Shown here one piece after another: positions 39,742-48,278 of a stretch of 64,000 bases of DNA. Below the pieces are notes generated by a model. It made no database searches and was not told the DNA's origin. It saw only the letters and a list, made by a program, of their open reading frames with translations. The stretch is taken from assembly GCA_016712315.1 (NCBI GenBank), contig JADJRG010000025.1, positions 1 through 64,000 on the forward strand. The letters run 5' to 3'. Made by a program: the position numbers and the translations under genes. The DNA comes from Nannocystis sp. (GTDB lineage Bacteria; Myxococcota_A; Polyangia; Nannocystales; Nannocystaceae). Each line of letters opens with the position of its first letter. The stretch's first letter is position 1.

Positions 39742-42700
39742 TCCCGATGACAGACCTCGAAGACGACGAGAACGACACCGAGGACGCCGACGAGTGGCAG
39801 CGCCTCCGTCGGCACATCGAGCTCGTCGACGGCTCCTGGGTCGGCTACGTCGTCGGCGATCGTCCCACGCGCGACTTCTTCCACGATCGTGTCCAGGAGT
39901 TCGCCCGCGCCCGCGGTCAGGGACTCGTCGTGGTTCAACCACGGGCCCCCGCGGAGCTACTCCCTGCGCTCGCTGCGATCCTCGACCGCAATGACAGCGC
40001 CCTCCTCTGGCTCGACCCCCGCGCCGACCCCGAGCAAGGCGCGCCTGCCCCCGGCGGCGCCGAGACCGATCGAGCCTGGGCCGCCGCCTGGGTCGGCTTC
40101 GCCAACCAGCTCAACGAGCACCGCGAGACCCTCCGACGCAGCGGCCACACCATCCTCCTGGCGATCGACCCCATCGCCAAGCAGCTCATCCGCGAGCACG
40201 CCCCCGATCTCTGGTCGACGCGCGCCATCGTCGTCGAGCAGAGCGGACCGGCACCATCTCCCCCCCCGCGGCGCCCGCCCATCGACATCTTCCTCTACCA
40301 CGCCGCCGCTGACGCGAGGACGGCGAAGCGGCTCGCGTCAGCCCTCACGCGACGCGGCCTCGCGCTGACCGTGGACCCCTGGGATCTCCCAACCGGCGCC
40401 GACTGGGCCAACGCCTTCGAGGAGCGACTGGCCCGCTCCGAGGGCGCGCTCATCCTCCTCTCCGACGCATTCCTCGCCCGCCCATGGTCCCGCCAAGAGC
40501 TCACACTCCTTGCACGGCACGCGCGAGCGAGCGCCCTGCGGCTCTTCCCGGTCCTCCACGATCTCCGAGACCTCCGAGCCATCCCGGCGGAACTCCTTGA
40601 TCGGCAGTGGAGCGACCTCCGCGGTCAAGAAGGCCCCGATCTCGAGCACCTCCTCGATCGCCTCGCCGAGGCGCTCCGCCCCATGCCCCCCCGCGTCTTC
40701 ATCACCTACTCCCACGACTCCAACGTCCACCTCGCGCGCGTCCGTGACCTCGCCGATCGCCTCCGCCAAGACGGCCTCGACGTCCGCCTCGACCAGTACG
40801 AGCCGCATCCCGCCGAGGGCTGGCTCAAGTGGATGACCCGCCAGATCGACGAAGCCGACTTCGTCCTCGTCGTCTGCACCGACACCTACCGCCGCCGCTT
40901 CGACGGCCACGAGGCCCCCAAGACCGGCCTCGGCGCGACCTTGGAGGGCCACCTCATCCAGCAGGTCCTCTACGACGCCGGCACCAAGAACCACCGCTTC
41001 ATCCCCGTCCTCTTCGACGCCCTTACCACGGACCCGATCCCCCTCGTCCTCCGCGCCTACACCCGCTACCTCCTCGACGCTGGCTACGACGACCTCTACC
41101 GCCACCTCACGCGCCAGCCCAAGACCCCGCCCCCTCCGATCGGCGCGATCCGGCCCATGCCCCCTGAGCCGCGCCCCGCGCTCCTCGGCGTCTCGGCCCC
41201 TGCCCAGCAAAGCCCCTCTGGCGGCATCGCCGTCCAGAACCACGGCGCCACCGTCCACCAGCAGATCAACGTCCAGGGCATCGTCCACCTCGGCCCCACC
41301 CACTTCGCCGCCCCTACGCCCGCCCCCGCGCCGGCCGCGACACCGACCGCCTCCCCGCCCGCGTCCTCACGCATCACCATCCTCCTCGCCACCGCCAACG
41401 CCGCTGACCCCGACGCCCGCCTCTGCCTCGACGAAGAGGCCCGCGCCATCGAAGAGGCCCTCCGGCGCGCCCGCCTCCGCGATCGCTACGACCTCCGCAG
41501 CATCCACGCCGCCACCTTCGACGACCTCCTCCACCGCCTCGACGACCTCGCCCCGCCGATCCTCCACTTCGCCGGCCACGGCGATCGCGGCGGCGTCCTC
41601 GTCTTCAAGGGCCCTGGCGGAGCCGACCAGCGGATCCCCCCTGATAGCCTCCGGCGCCTCTTCGCCCAGCTCCAGCGCCCGCCGGCCCTCGTCGTCATCG
41701 CCGCCTGCCACTCCGTCGACCTCGCTCGCCACATCGCCCCCCACGTCGGCCACGCGATCGGCTTCGCCGGCCCCCTCGGCGACCTCGCCGCCCGTCACTT
41801 CAGCGCCGTCTTCTACGAGCGTCTCGCCGCCCACGCCTCCCCCGACGTCCCCCGCGCCTTCGCGCTCGCCCAGCTCGCCGCCGTCACCGCCGGCTTCGCC
41901 GAGGTCGACGCCGCCTGTCTCTTCGACCAGCGCTCTTCTCTCGCTCAGCCGCCCCGCACCGCATCGCCGGCGCCGCACCCGTCGACCTCGCTGACCGCCG
42001 CGGCCACACCACCCCCGACCGCCACCTCGTCCACGCCCCCAGCCTCCGCCCCCCTCACAAAAAAGACCTCATCGACCGCGCGCCCTGCCCCGACCGAGCC
42101 CGCCTACCGCTGGCTCCACCTCTCCGATCTCCACCTCAGCGCCGACGCCTCCCCCCTCTTCTGGAGCGTCCTCGACGCCTTCGAGCAGAGCCTCACCGCT
42201 TGGCTCCCCAAGCTCGGCGGCCCCATCGACCTCCTCCTCCTCACCGGCGACCTCGCCGCCCACGGCGCTCCCGCCGACTACGACCGGCTCGACGACCTGC
42301 TCGCCCGCCTCCAGGGCCTCCTCGAAAAACACACCGGCGTCCGCCCCCTCATCGTCCCTGTCCCGGGCAACCACGACCTCCAGCGCCCTTCGGACGACGA
42401 CCTACTCCGATACCTCGTTATCGACAGGATCACCTCCAGCCCGCAAGACAAGGCGGTCAAGCACTTCAACAATCGCGTCTGGAGAGACAAGACCCCCTAC
42501 ATCATCGAGGGACTCTTCACGCACTACACCGCCTGGCTCGCCCGCGCCGTCCTCCCGCAGCTCCGCGCCGCCCCCCACGTCGCCCTCCATACCTCCTTCT
42601 TCCCCGGCGACCTCACCGTCACCCTCGATCCTCCCGGTCGCTTCCCCCTCGCCCTCGTCGGCCTCAATACCGCCTGGTCCCACTACGAGTCCGGCGACTT

Positions 42701-45700
42701 CGCCGGCCGCCTCCACCTCCCCGTCGAACAGTTCCTCGCCGCCCTCCCTCCGCCGGCCAAGGGCGCCTCCCCCCTCGACCTCTTCCAAAAATTCACCCGC
42801 GCCCTCCTCCTCCAGCACCACCCCCGCCGCTGGCTCACCGAGCCTGCCCGCCGCGCCTTCGAGTCCGAGCTCTACCCCCCGCACCGCTTCACCGCCGCCC
42901 TCTTCGGCCACATGCATGAGCCCGACGCCGTCAACGAGGCCCGCGCCGGCGGTCGTTCGCGCACCTACTATCAGGCCCCCTCTTTCTTCGGCCTCGAGCG
43001 CTACGGCGAGGGCGCCAGCGAGTCCCGCCTCTTCGGCTACACCTTCGGCCAGCTCTCGCAAGGCGGCGCCCTGCGCGTCTGGCCGCTCCGGGCCCAGCGC
43101 AAGGGCGACGGCGCCTGGGCCTTCGACCGGGACACCTATTTCCACTGGTCCGACAACGACCTCGACGGCGTCCTCCTCCGCCCCGCCGACCCCCCGCCGG
43201 AGCCCGCGCGTACCCGCGCAGCCGCCCACCTCCACCCCGCCGACCTCGACCTCACCCCCTACTGCACCCGCCTGCGCGATCGCACCCGCTTCATCCGCCT
43301 CGACGGGATCGCCGCCGCCGCCAAGGCCCTCAACTACCCGATCGAGCGCCTCTACACCCGCCTGCGCACCCACACCCGCGACCTCGACCGCGCAGGCGCC
43401 CCCGATCGCGCCCTCGTCGACCTCGCCGATCTCCTCCCACACCACCGCCGCGTCCTCATCGAGGGCCAGCCCGGCTCGGGCAAGACGACCTTTTTAAAGC
43501 TCGCCGCCAGCGTGCTCGCCCGCGACCACCTCGACGAGCCTTGCCCCGACGGCCCCTCCTGGCGCGCCGCCCACCTCGGCCGCGACCTGCCCCGCTCGAT
43601 CCCCGTCCTCCTCCGCGGCTCCACCCTCTTACATGACCCCAAGGACAGCCGCCGCGGCGACGCCCGCCTGCTCGCCCACCTCGCCGCCGAGACCGCCCCG
43701 CCCCTCGACACCCCCGCCGCCGAGCACGCCCGCCAGGCCGCCTGGCACCAGCACCTGCTCGCTGGCGCCGTCACCCTCCTCCTCGACGGCCTCGACGAGG
43801 TCGGCGACCCCGCCCAACGCGATCGCCTCTTCGACGACCTCCAGGCGATCCTCCAAGCCTGGCCCAAATGCCAGGTGATCCTCACCAGCCGCCCCATCGA
43901 GATCGATCGTATCGTCGCCCTCGGCTTCGCCCACGCCAGCGTCGCCCCCTTCGACGACGACGACGTGCGCGCCTACGCCCAGCGCTGGGTCCACGCCCTC
44001 TTCGAGGTCGACCCCGACCGCCACGGCGGCGCCGTCGAGGCTGACTACGCCCGCGCCCTCGTCGACGCGATCCACGGCCGCCGCGAGCTCCGCCGCCTCG
44101 CCACCACCCCGGTGATGCTCACCTGCCTGTGTGTCGTCTACTCCAACGGCGGCGGCCTGCCCGAGGGCCGCGCCGAGCTCTACCGCGACACGATCCGCTG
44201 GCTCATCGCCGCCCGCGAAGACGTACGCCGCGAGAGGAGCTACGTCAGCGAGCTCCGCGACAAGGACAAGGACCACGCCCGGCTCCGCGTCGTCGAGGCC
44301 CTCTCCGCCCTCGCCCTCGCGATGATGGGCGAGACCGGCGAGCCCGGCGAGACCACAAAGCGCCGCGAGCTCAGCCTCGCCGAGGCCGCGCCGATCGTCG
44401 AGCCGATCATCCGCGGCCCCCGCTTCGACCACCAGGACCAGCCCACCCGCCACAACGCCCTCTGCGAGTGGCTCCGCTTCGAGTGCGAGTACAGCGGCGT
44501 CATCGAGGAGATCGGCCGCGGCCAGCTCCAGTTCAAGCACCTCACCTTTCAGGAGTACCTCGCCGCTGCTCGCCTCGCCGCCTCCCCGCGCGACTTCTGG
44601 TGGCCGATCGTCGCCGCCCACCTCGAGGATCTCCAGTGGCGCGAGACCATCGACCTCTTCCCCGGCTGCCTGCTCGATCCCAGCCGCGGCGCCACCGCCG
44701 ACGCCGACTACCTCGTCAAGGAGATCCACGCTCTCTTCCCCGATCGCCCGTCCATCGTCAGCGCCGCCAGGATCACCGCCCTCACCGGCCGCCTCCAACC
44801 CGCCTTCCGCGCGACCGGCTACAGCCTCCCCCAGGACCTCGCCGCCGCCGACGACCAGCTCCGTCGCCAGGCCGAGGCGATCTTCACCGTCGAAGGCGCC
44901 GCCAAGGTCGACGAAGCCACCCGGATCGCTGCCGCCGAAGCGATCGGGCTCGCCGGCGACCGCCGCCTCACCCCCGAGAATTTTTTAGGAAATTTCATCG
45001 AAGTCCCGATCCCCGGCACGGATCGCCGCTTCACCCTCGGCAAGTACCTCGTCACCGTCGAGGAGTACGCCCGCTTCGTCGACGACCGCGGCTACCACCG
45101 CCCCGAATTCTGGACTGAAGACGACGGCGCCGGCTGGACCTTCCGCACGCAACACGGCTGGCATGAGCCAGACATCTGGGAGCAGCAGATCCGCACCCCC
45201 AACCGCCCCGTCGTCGCCGTATCCTTCTACGAGGCCGCCGCCTACTGCCGCTGGCTCGCCTCCGAGCACCCCGGGCGTGCTTTCCGACTGCCGACCGAGC
45301 GCGAATGGCTCGCCGCTGCCTCTCCCGACGACCGCACCTACCCCTGGGTCGGAAAAGCTCTCACCCCCCTCCACGCCAACTTCGGCAAGCGCGTGAACAA
45401 CCCGACCCCCGTCGGCATCTACCCGGCGGGCGCGGGACCCTTCGGCCACCTCGACCTCGCCGGCAACGTCTGGGAGTGGTGTGTCGACATCGTCGATCTT
45501 GGTCGACCGATCACGGACGACGAGCGGCAGATGTACGGGCCGCCGAGAGCCCTGCGCGGTGGTGCCTGGTGGAGCGACGAGCGTGGTGTGGCGGCCGCCG
45601 GGCGCAGCGGGCTCAGGTCCGGGTACCGCATCGACGACGGCGGCTTTCGGGTGGGTTTTGAGCCCGCGAGCCCTTGGTCCTTGATCGTTGGCCATCCCGG

Positions 45701-45743
45701 TGACCTGAAGCCTTTTCCGGGGTTTCAGGGGCGGAGCCCCTGA
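39738..45743 (+). CDS. Giant TIR-SEFIR-CHAT-metallophosphoesterase-NACHT-FGE protein, DGR target 1
   Basis: About 2000 residues, no frameshift (GTG 39738 or ATG 39747). In order: inactive-STAND-like N terminus (1-170); TIR (178-315, IDIFLYHAAADARTAK, LILLSDAFLARPWSRQEL); SEFIR (315-450, VFITYSHDSN, WLKWMTRQIDEADFVLVVCT); an NHGATVHQQINVQG motif (about 495-515); caspase-like CHAT (542-730) with His in HFAGHG and Cys in IAACHS; calcineurin-type phosphoesterase (786-1060: DLHLS, LTGDLA, PGNHD, GHMHEPD); NACHT (GQPGSGKT about 1240, LLLDGLDEV about 1345); FGE/C-lectin domain (1752-1980: FRLPTEREW, LAGNVWEWC, LRGGAWW, GFRVGFEPA). The last part holds variable repeat VR1. It is coupled to the ATPase upstream. 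Likely role: NLR-like sensor whose ligand surface is diversified by the DGR and which fires several killing domains. Confidence 0.9.
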   Translation: MIPMTDLEDDENDTEDADEWQRLRRHIELVDGSWVGYVVGDRPTRDFFHDRVQEFARARGQGLVVVQPRAPAELLPALAAILDRNDSALLWLDPRADPEQGAPAPGGAETDRAWAAAWVGFANQLNEHRETLRRSGHTILLAIDPIAKQLIREHAPDLWSTRAIVVEQSGPAPSPPPRRPPIDIFLYHAAADARTAKRLASALTRRGLALTVDPWDLPTGADWANAFEERLARSEGALILLSDAFLARPWSRQELTLLARHARASALRLFPVLHDLRDLRAIPAELLDRQWSDLRGQEGPDLEHLLDRLAEALRPMPPRVFITYSHDSNVHLARVRDLADRLRQDGLDVRLDQYEPHPAEGWLKWMTRQIDEADFVLVVCTDTYRRRFDGHEAPKTGLGATLEGHLIQQVLYDAGTKNHRFIPVLFDALTTDPIPLVLRAYTRYLLDAGYDDLYRHLTRQPKTPPPPIGAIRPMPPEPRPALLGVSAPAQQSPSGGIAVQNHGATVHQQINVQGIVHLGPTHFAAPTPAPAPAATPTASPPASSRITILLATANAADPDARLCLDEEARAIEEALRRARLRDRYDLRSIHAATFDDLLHRLDDLAPPILHFAGHGDRGGVLVFKGPGGADQRIPPDSLRRLFAQLQRPPALVVIAACHSVDLARHIAPHVGHAIGFAGPLGDLAARHFSAVFYERLAAHASPDVPRAFALAQLAAVTAGFAEVDAACLFDQRSSLAQPPRTASPAPHPSTSLTAAATPPPTATSSTPPASAPLTKKTSSTARPAPTEPAYRWLHLSDLHLSADASPLFWSVLDAFEQSLTAWLPKLGGPIDLLLLTGDLAAHGAPADYDRLDDLLARLQGLLEKHTGVRPLIVPVPGNHDLQRPSDDDLLRYLVIDRITSSPQDKAVKHFNNRVWRDKTPYIIEGLFTHYTAWLARAVLPQLRAAPHVALHTSFFPGDLTVTLDPPGRFPLALVGLNTAWSHYESGDFAGRLHLPVEQFLAALPPPAKGASPLDLFQKFTRALLLQHHPRRWLTEPARRAFESELYPPHRFTAALFGHMHEPDAVNEARAGGRSRTYYQAPSFFGLERYGEGASESRLFGYTFGQLSQGGALRVWPLRAQRKGDGAWAFDRDTYFHWSDNDLDGVLLRPADPPPEPARTRAAAHLHPADLDLTPYCTRLRDRTRFIRLDGIAAAAKALNYPIERLYTRLRTHTRDLDRAGAPDRALVDLADLLPHHRRVLIEGQPGSGKTTFLKLAASVLARDHLDEPCPDGPSWRAAHLGRDLPRSIPVLLRGSTLLHDPKDSRRGDARLLAHLAAETAPPLDTPAAEHARQAAWHQHLLAGAVTLLLDGLDEVGDPAQRDRLFDDLQAILQAWPKCQVILTSRPIEIDRIVALGFAHASVAPFDDDDVRAYAQRWVHALFEVDPDRHGGAVEADYARALVDAIHGRRELRRLATTPVMLTCLCVVYSNGGGLPEGRAELYRDTIRWLIAAREDVRRERSYVSELRDKDKDHARLRVVEALSALALAMMGETGEPGETTKRRELSLAEAAPIVEPIIRGPRFDHQDQPTRHNALCEWLRFECEYSGVIEEIGRGQLQFKHLTFQEYLAAARLAASPRDFWWPIVAAHLEDLQWRETIDLFPGCLLDPSRGATADADYLVKEIHALFPDRPSIVSAARITALTGRLQPAFRATGYSLPQDLAAADDQLRRQAEAIFTVEGAAKVDEATRIAAAEAIGLAGDRRLTPENFLGNFIEVPIPGTDRRFTLGKYLVTVEEYARFVDDRGYHRPEFWTEDDGAGWTFRTQHGWHEPDIWEQQIRTPNRPVVAVSFYEAAAYCRWLASEHPGRAFRLPTEREWLAAASPDDRTYPWVGKALTPLHANFGKRVNNPTPVGIYPAGAGPFGHLDLAGNVWEWCVDIVDLGRPITDDERQMYGPPRALRGGAWWSDERGVAAAGRSGLRSGYRIDDGGFRVGFEPASPWSLIVGHPGDLKPFPGFQGRSP
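45591..45670 (+). repeat. DGR variable repeat VR1
   Basis: 80 bp matching the template repeat at 46910-46989 in the same orientation. My alignment finds 11 substitutions and no gaps; each lies at a template adenine (six or more A-to-G, the rest A-to-C or A-to-T). It encodes residues about 1949-1975 of the giant protein, ending in the invariant GFRVGFEPA. Confidence 0.95.
45726..45742. promoter_or_regulatory. Post-VR1 hairpin
   Basis: CAGGGGC-GGA-GCCCCTG, a perfect 7-bp stem with a 3-base loop, 56 bp after VR1. DGRs are known to need a hairpin/cruciform just downstream of the VR for efficient retrohoming. The stop codon of the target gene overlaps its right arm. An identical hairpin follows VR2. 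Confidence 0.7.
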
Positions 45744-45758
45744 TCGCCAAAATTCGCT

Positions 45759-45831
45759 CCGAGTGTCGACACTCGGGGTCTGGAACGGTGTTTCTTAGTG
45801 GGACTGTCGACGTAGTGTCAACACAGTTGAC
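45759..45831. promoter_or_regulatory. Palindromes before the DGR operon
   Basis: CCGAGTGTCGACACTCGG (45759-45776) is an 18-bp perfect palindrome. GTCAAC-ACA-GTTGAC (45817-45831) is a perfect 6-bp hairpin 31 bp ahead of the HTH gene. Related GTCGAC-centred palindromes lie after the RT gene. They may be operators for the HTH protein or cassette end signals. Confidence 0.5.
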
Positions 45832-45862
45832 CGCGGCTGGTTGATGTGCGAAACCGCTCACC

Positions 45863-46444
45863 ATGAAGATCTCGCTCGCGGAGGCGGCGACCCTGCTCGG
45901 CAAGTCCGAGCGGCAGGTGAAGTACTTGATCGCCCAGGGCAAGGTACGGGCGACCAAGGTGGACGGGCGCTGGCAGATCGACGACGCCGATCTGCCGCGG
46001 CCTGCGGCGGCGACCCAGGCGCAGGCGATGCGGGCCGAGGTCGCTCGGGCGACGCTGGAGCGGGCGATCGCGCCGCAGGAGCGGGGCAAGTTCTTCTCGG
46101 TCACGGACTTGATCGCCTTCCGGGCGGGGGTCGAGCTCTTCCAGCGGGTGCGCGGGCGGCCGGCGGCGGTGGCCTTGCGAGCGGCGCTAGAGGAGCTAGC
46201 GCGCGGCTGCCATGCGTTCGAGCCGGCGGAGAAGGCCGGGCACTTCGCGGCGGCGCGGCGGCTGACCGCGTCGGCGGTGACCGAGCTCCACCTTGAGGGC
46301 GACGCCGAGGCGGCGGCGATCGCCGACGAGCTCGAGCGCGCGCTGATCCCCAAGCTCTCCGGGCTCTGCGCGACCTTCGAGCGGCGGGCGCGGCGGCGGC
46401 GCTTCGAGCACTTCAGCGCCAGGCTGTCCGCGGGGACAGGATGA
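45863..46444 (+). CDS. DGR-associated HTH-helical accessory protein
   Basis: 193 residues. The N-terminal 45 residues (ISLAEAATLLGKSERQVKYLIAQGKVRATKVDGRWQID) form an excisionase/MerR-like HTH of the helix_turn_helix_17 type. The remainder is all-helical (FFSVTDLIAFRAGVELFQRV, AALEELARGCHAFEPAEKAGH, ELERALIPKLSGLCATFERRARRRR). It starts the operon and overlaps avd by 4 bp (ATGA). It could be a DNA-binding regulator of the cassette or a second accessory protein for retrohoming. Not a standard DGR gene. Confidence 0.65.
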   Translation: MKISLAEAATLLGKSERQVKYLIAQGKVRATKVDGRWQIDDADLPRPAAATQAQAMRAEVARATLERAIAPQERGKFFSVTDLIAFRAGVELFQRVRGRPAAVALRAALEELARGCHAFEPAEKAGHFAAARRLTASAVTELHLEGDAEAAAIADELERALIPKLSGLCATFERRARRRRFEHFSARLSAGTG

Positions 46445-46803
46445 GCGGCGGCGGGGCGCCGCTCTACGAGCAGACGCTGGCGTTGGCCGCGGCGATCGAG
46501 GGGGCCCTGGCCGGTGAGGACGAGCACCCGGGGCTGGCGGCGGGGGTGCTCCAGGGGGCGCTCGCGCTGGTCGACCGGGTGGCGCTGGCGGTCGCAGGGA
46601 TCGAGCGGGCACGCAGCCTCGCGGCGGCCGACGCGGCCCTCTGCACGCTGCGGGCGCGCCTCGATCTGGCGCTGCGCTGCGGGCTCTGGGAGGACGCGGT
46701 TCACTTGGCCGCGGCCGAGCAGACCGAGGCGATCGGCCGGCAGATCGGCGGGTGGCTGCGCAGCCTCGACCGAGGGCCGCGCGGGCACGAGTCGCGCGGA
46801 TGA
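46441..46803 (+). CDS. avd: DGR accessory variability determinant (Avd)
   Basis: 120 residues, a four-helix bundle by pattern: PLYEQTLALAAAIEGAL, GLAAGVLQGALALVDRVALAVAG, DAALCTLRARLDLALRCGLW, and QTEAIGRQIGGWLRSL. The closing (I/L)GGWL(R/K)S is typical of DGR Avd proteins, basic pentamers that bind the RT and template RNA. It lies directly upstream of TR and RT, the usual DGR order, and overlaps the HTH gene by 4 bp. Confidence 0.8.
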   Translation: MSGGGAPLYEQTLALAAAIEGALAGEDEHPGLAAGVLQGALALVDRVALAVAGIERARSLAAADAALCTLRARLDLALRCGLWEDAVHLAAAEQTEAIGRQIGGWLRSLDRGPRGHESRG

Positions 46804-46909
46804 CGGCGTGGGCTTGCGCGCCGAGACGGCCTGTGCGATATCGCGCGGGCGCCGATTGACCCCGAAGCCGCGCCGAACGCTGAAGAGATGCACCGCTAAC
46901 GACCATGAA

Positions 46910-46989
46910 GGCGGCCGCCGAGCGCAACAGGAACAGGTCCAGGAACCGCAACGACAACAACGGCTTTCGGGTGGGTTTTGAGCCCGCGA
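46910..46989 (+). repeat. DGR template repeat (TR)
   Basis: 80 bp between avd and the RT, rich in AAC/AAN codon-like triplets (19 adenines). It matches VR1 (same strand) and VR2 (opposite strand); all differences are at adenines. It is not translated as part of a target. The flanking 46804-47130 region is the expected template RNA and has no other gene. Similarity upstream of the shared GGCGGCCGCC is weak, so I end TR there. Confidence 0.95.
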
Positions 46990-47130
46990 ACACGCGGACC
47001 GCGAGCGGTCACCGTGCAGGCGCCGTGGGTCGCACGAGTCGACCCACGCTCCCGGGCCCTCCCGTTCTGGTAGACGATTCGTCGAAGGTCCGGGAGGGCC
47101 ACTCTTCTGGTGAGGCGATGTGGTGGGGTG

Positions 47131-48144
47131 ATGCGGCGGGTCGGTGAGGTGTTCGGCGCGATCGCGGCGCTTGAGAACCTCTGGGGAGCCTGGCGCGACT
47201 TCCAGCGGGGGAAGCGGGGGCGGCCAGCGGTGCAGCGCTTCCGGCCGCAGGCGGCGGAGGTGATCGTCCGGCTGACGCGAGATCTGGTGGCCGGCGAGTA
47301 CGCGCCGTTTCCTTATCGACTGCTTCGGATCACGACGCCGAAGCGGCGGCTGATCGCGGCGGCTGCGGTGCGCGACCGGGTGGTGCACCACGCGGTCCAT
47401 CGCGTGCTGGCGCCGCTCCTCGATCCGGGGCTCTCGGCGCAGACGTACGCGTGCCTCCCGGGGAAGGGGCTGCACCGGGCGCTGCTCGCGTTCATCGCCG
47501 GATTTCGGCGCTATCGCTGGCATGTCCACCTGGACATCCGCGCGTACTTCCCGAGCGTCGATCGAGGGATCCTGCTCGAGGTGATGGCGCGGCGGGTGAA
47601 GGACCGGCGCGCGCTGGCGTTGCTGGGGACGATCGCGGAGAGCGGCGCGGGGATCTACGAGGCGCCGGGGGTGGCCGAGTTTCTAGGGCTGGAGCCGGGT
47701 TTCCCGCCAGCGGGGTGCGGGCTGCCGATCGGCAACCTGACCAGCCAGTGGTGGGGGAACCACTACCTGGCGGGACTGGATCACTTTGTGATGCGCGAGC
47801 TGAAGGCGCCGTTCTACCAGCGCTACATGGACGACTTCGTGCTCATGGGCGACGACGCGTCGGCGCTAGAGCGGCAGCGCGAGGCGATCGCGCGGTGGTT
47901 GGCGGCGGAGCGGCGGTTGACGCTGAAGGACCCGGGGGCGGTGGTGCGGGGGTGCGCGGCGGAGGTGCTCTACCTGGGGCAGCGGGTCAGCCGGGTGGGG
48001 TGGCGGCCGCGGGGGGAGACGATGCGGCGCTTCGAGCGGCGGGTGCGGGGGCTCGTGGCAGCGGGGGACGTGGAGGCGGTGGAGCGGTCGGTGGCGAGCT
48101 ACCGGGGGGTGTTAGGGCTGCGACGGCCACCGACGCTGGGATGA
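47131..48144 (+). CDS. DGR reverse transcriptase
   Basis: 337 residues, intact. RT blocks: RLLRITTPKRRLIAAAAVRDRVVHHAVHRVL, TYACLPGKGLHRAL, VHLDIRAYFPSVDRGIL, GLPIGNLTSQWWGNHYLAGLDHFVM, YQRYMDDFVLMGDD (catalytic Asp pair), then the thumb. LPIGNLTSQ plus YMDD is the DGR/retron-related hallmark. With Avd it copies the TR RNA with errors at adenines. ATG 47131 is chosen over GTG 47128 and 47110 by position of the first conserved residues. Confidence 0.93.
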   Translation: MRRVGEVFGAIAALENLWGAWRDFQRGKRGRPAVQRFRPQAAEVIVRLTRDLVAGEYAPFPYRLLRITTPKRRLIAAAAVRDRVVHHAVHRVLAPLLDPGLSAQTYACLPGKGLHRALLAFIAGFRRYRWHVHLDIRAYFPSVDRGILLEVMARRVKDRRALALLGTIAESGAGIYEAPGVAEFLGLEPGFPPAGCGLPIGNLTSQWWGNHYLAGLDHFVMRELKAPFYQRYMDDFVLMGDDASALERQREAIARWLAAERRLTLKDPGAVVRGCAAEVLYLGQRVSRVGWRPRGETMRRFERRVRGLVAAGDVEAVERSVASYRGVLGLRRPPTLG

Positions 48145-48150
48145 GGGCGA

Positions 48151-48195
48151 CTTTGTCGACAAAGTGTCGACATGAGGGGCGAGTGTCGACGCTCG
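48151..48195. promoter_or_regulatory. GTCGAC palindromes after the RT gene
   Basis: CTTTGTCGACAAAG (48151-48164) is a perfect 14-bp palindrome. CGAGTGTCGACGCTCG (48180-48195) is imperfect by one base pair and mirrors the 18-bp palindrome at 45759-45776 across the cassette. Between them is GTGTCGACAT. The cluster lies between the RT stop and the post-VR2 hairpin. Confidence 0.5.
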
Positions 48196-48213
48196 AACCG
48201 AATTTATGGCGAT

Positions 48214-48230
48214 CAGGGGCTCCGCCCCTG
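48214..48230. promoter_or_regulatory. Post-VR2 hairpin
   Basis: Same CAGGGGC/GCCCCTG stem as at 45726-45742, 57 bp beyond VR2 on the minus strand. Unlike VR1 it lies outside the coding region, since target 2 stops at 48279. Its conservation beyond coding need supports a DNA or RNA structural role in retrohoming. Confidence 0.7.
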
Positions 48231-48278
48231 AAACCCCGGAAAGAGCTTCAGGTCACCGAGATGACCAATGATCAAAGA

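Larger units (their letters stand above)
45591..45776. repeat. Inverted repeat, left copy (partner 48180-48366)
   Basis: VR1 plus about 105 bp downstream is repeated in inverted orientation as VR2 plus its downstream DNA. Shared blocks include GGTGACCTGAAG, CCGGGGTTTCAGGGGCGG and GAGCCCCTGATCGCCA. The pair brackets the HTH-avd-TR-RT cassette. Confidence 0.85.

Noticed and set aside
46900..47144. 80-codon open frame across the template repeat
   Set aside because: It is open only because the TR mirrors the target reading frame; the TR is expected to be a non-coding RNA template.
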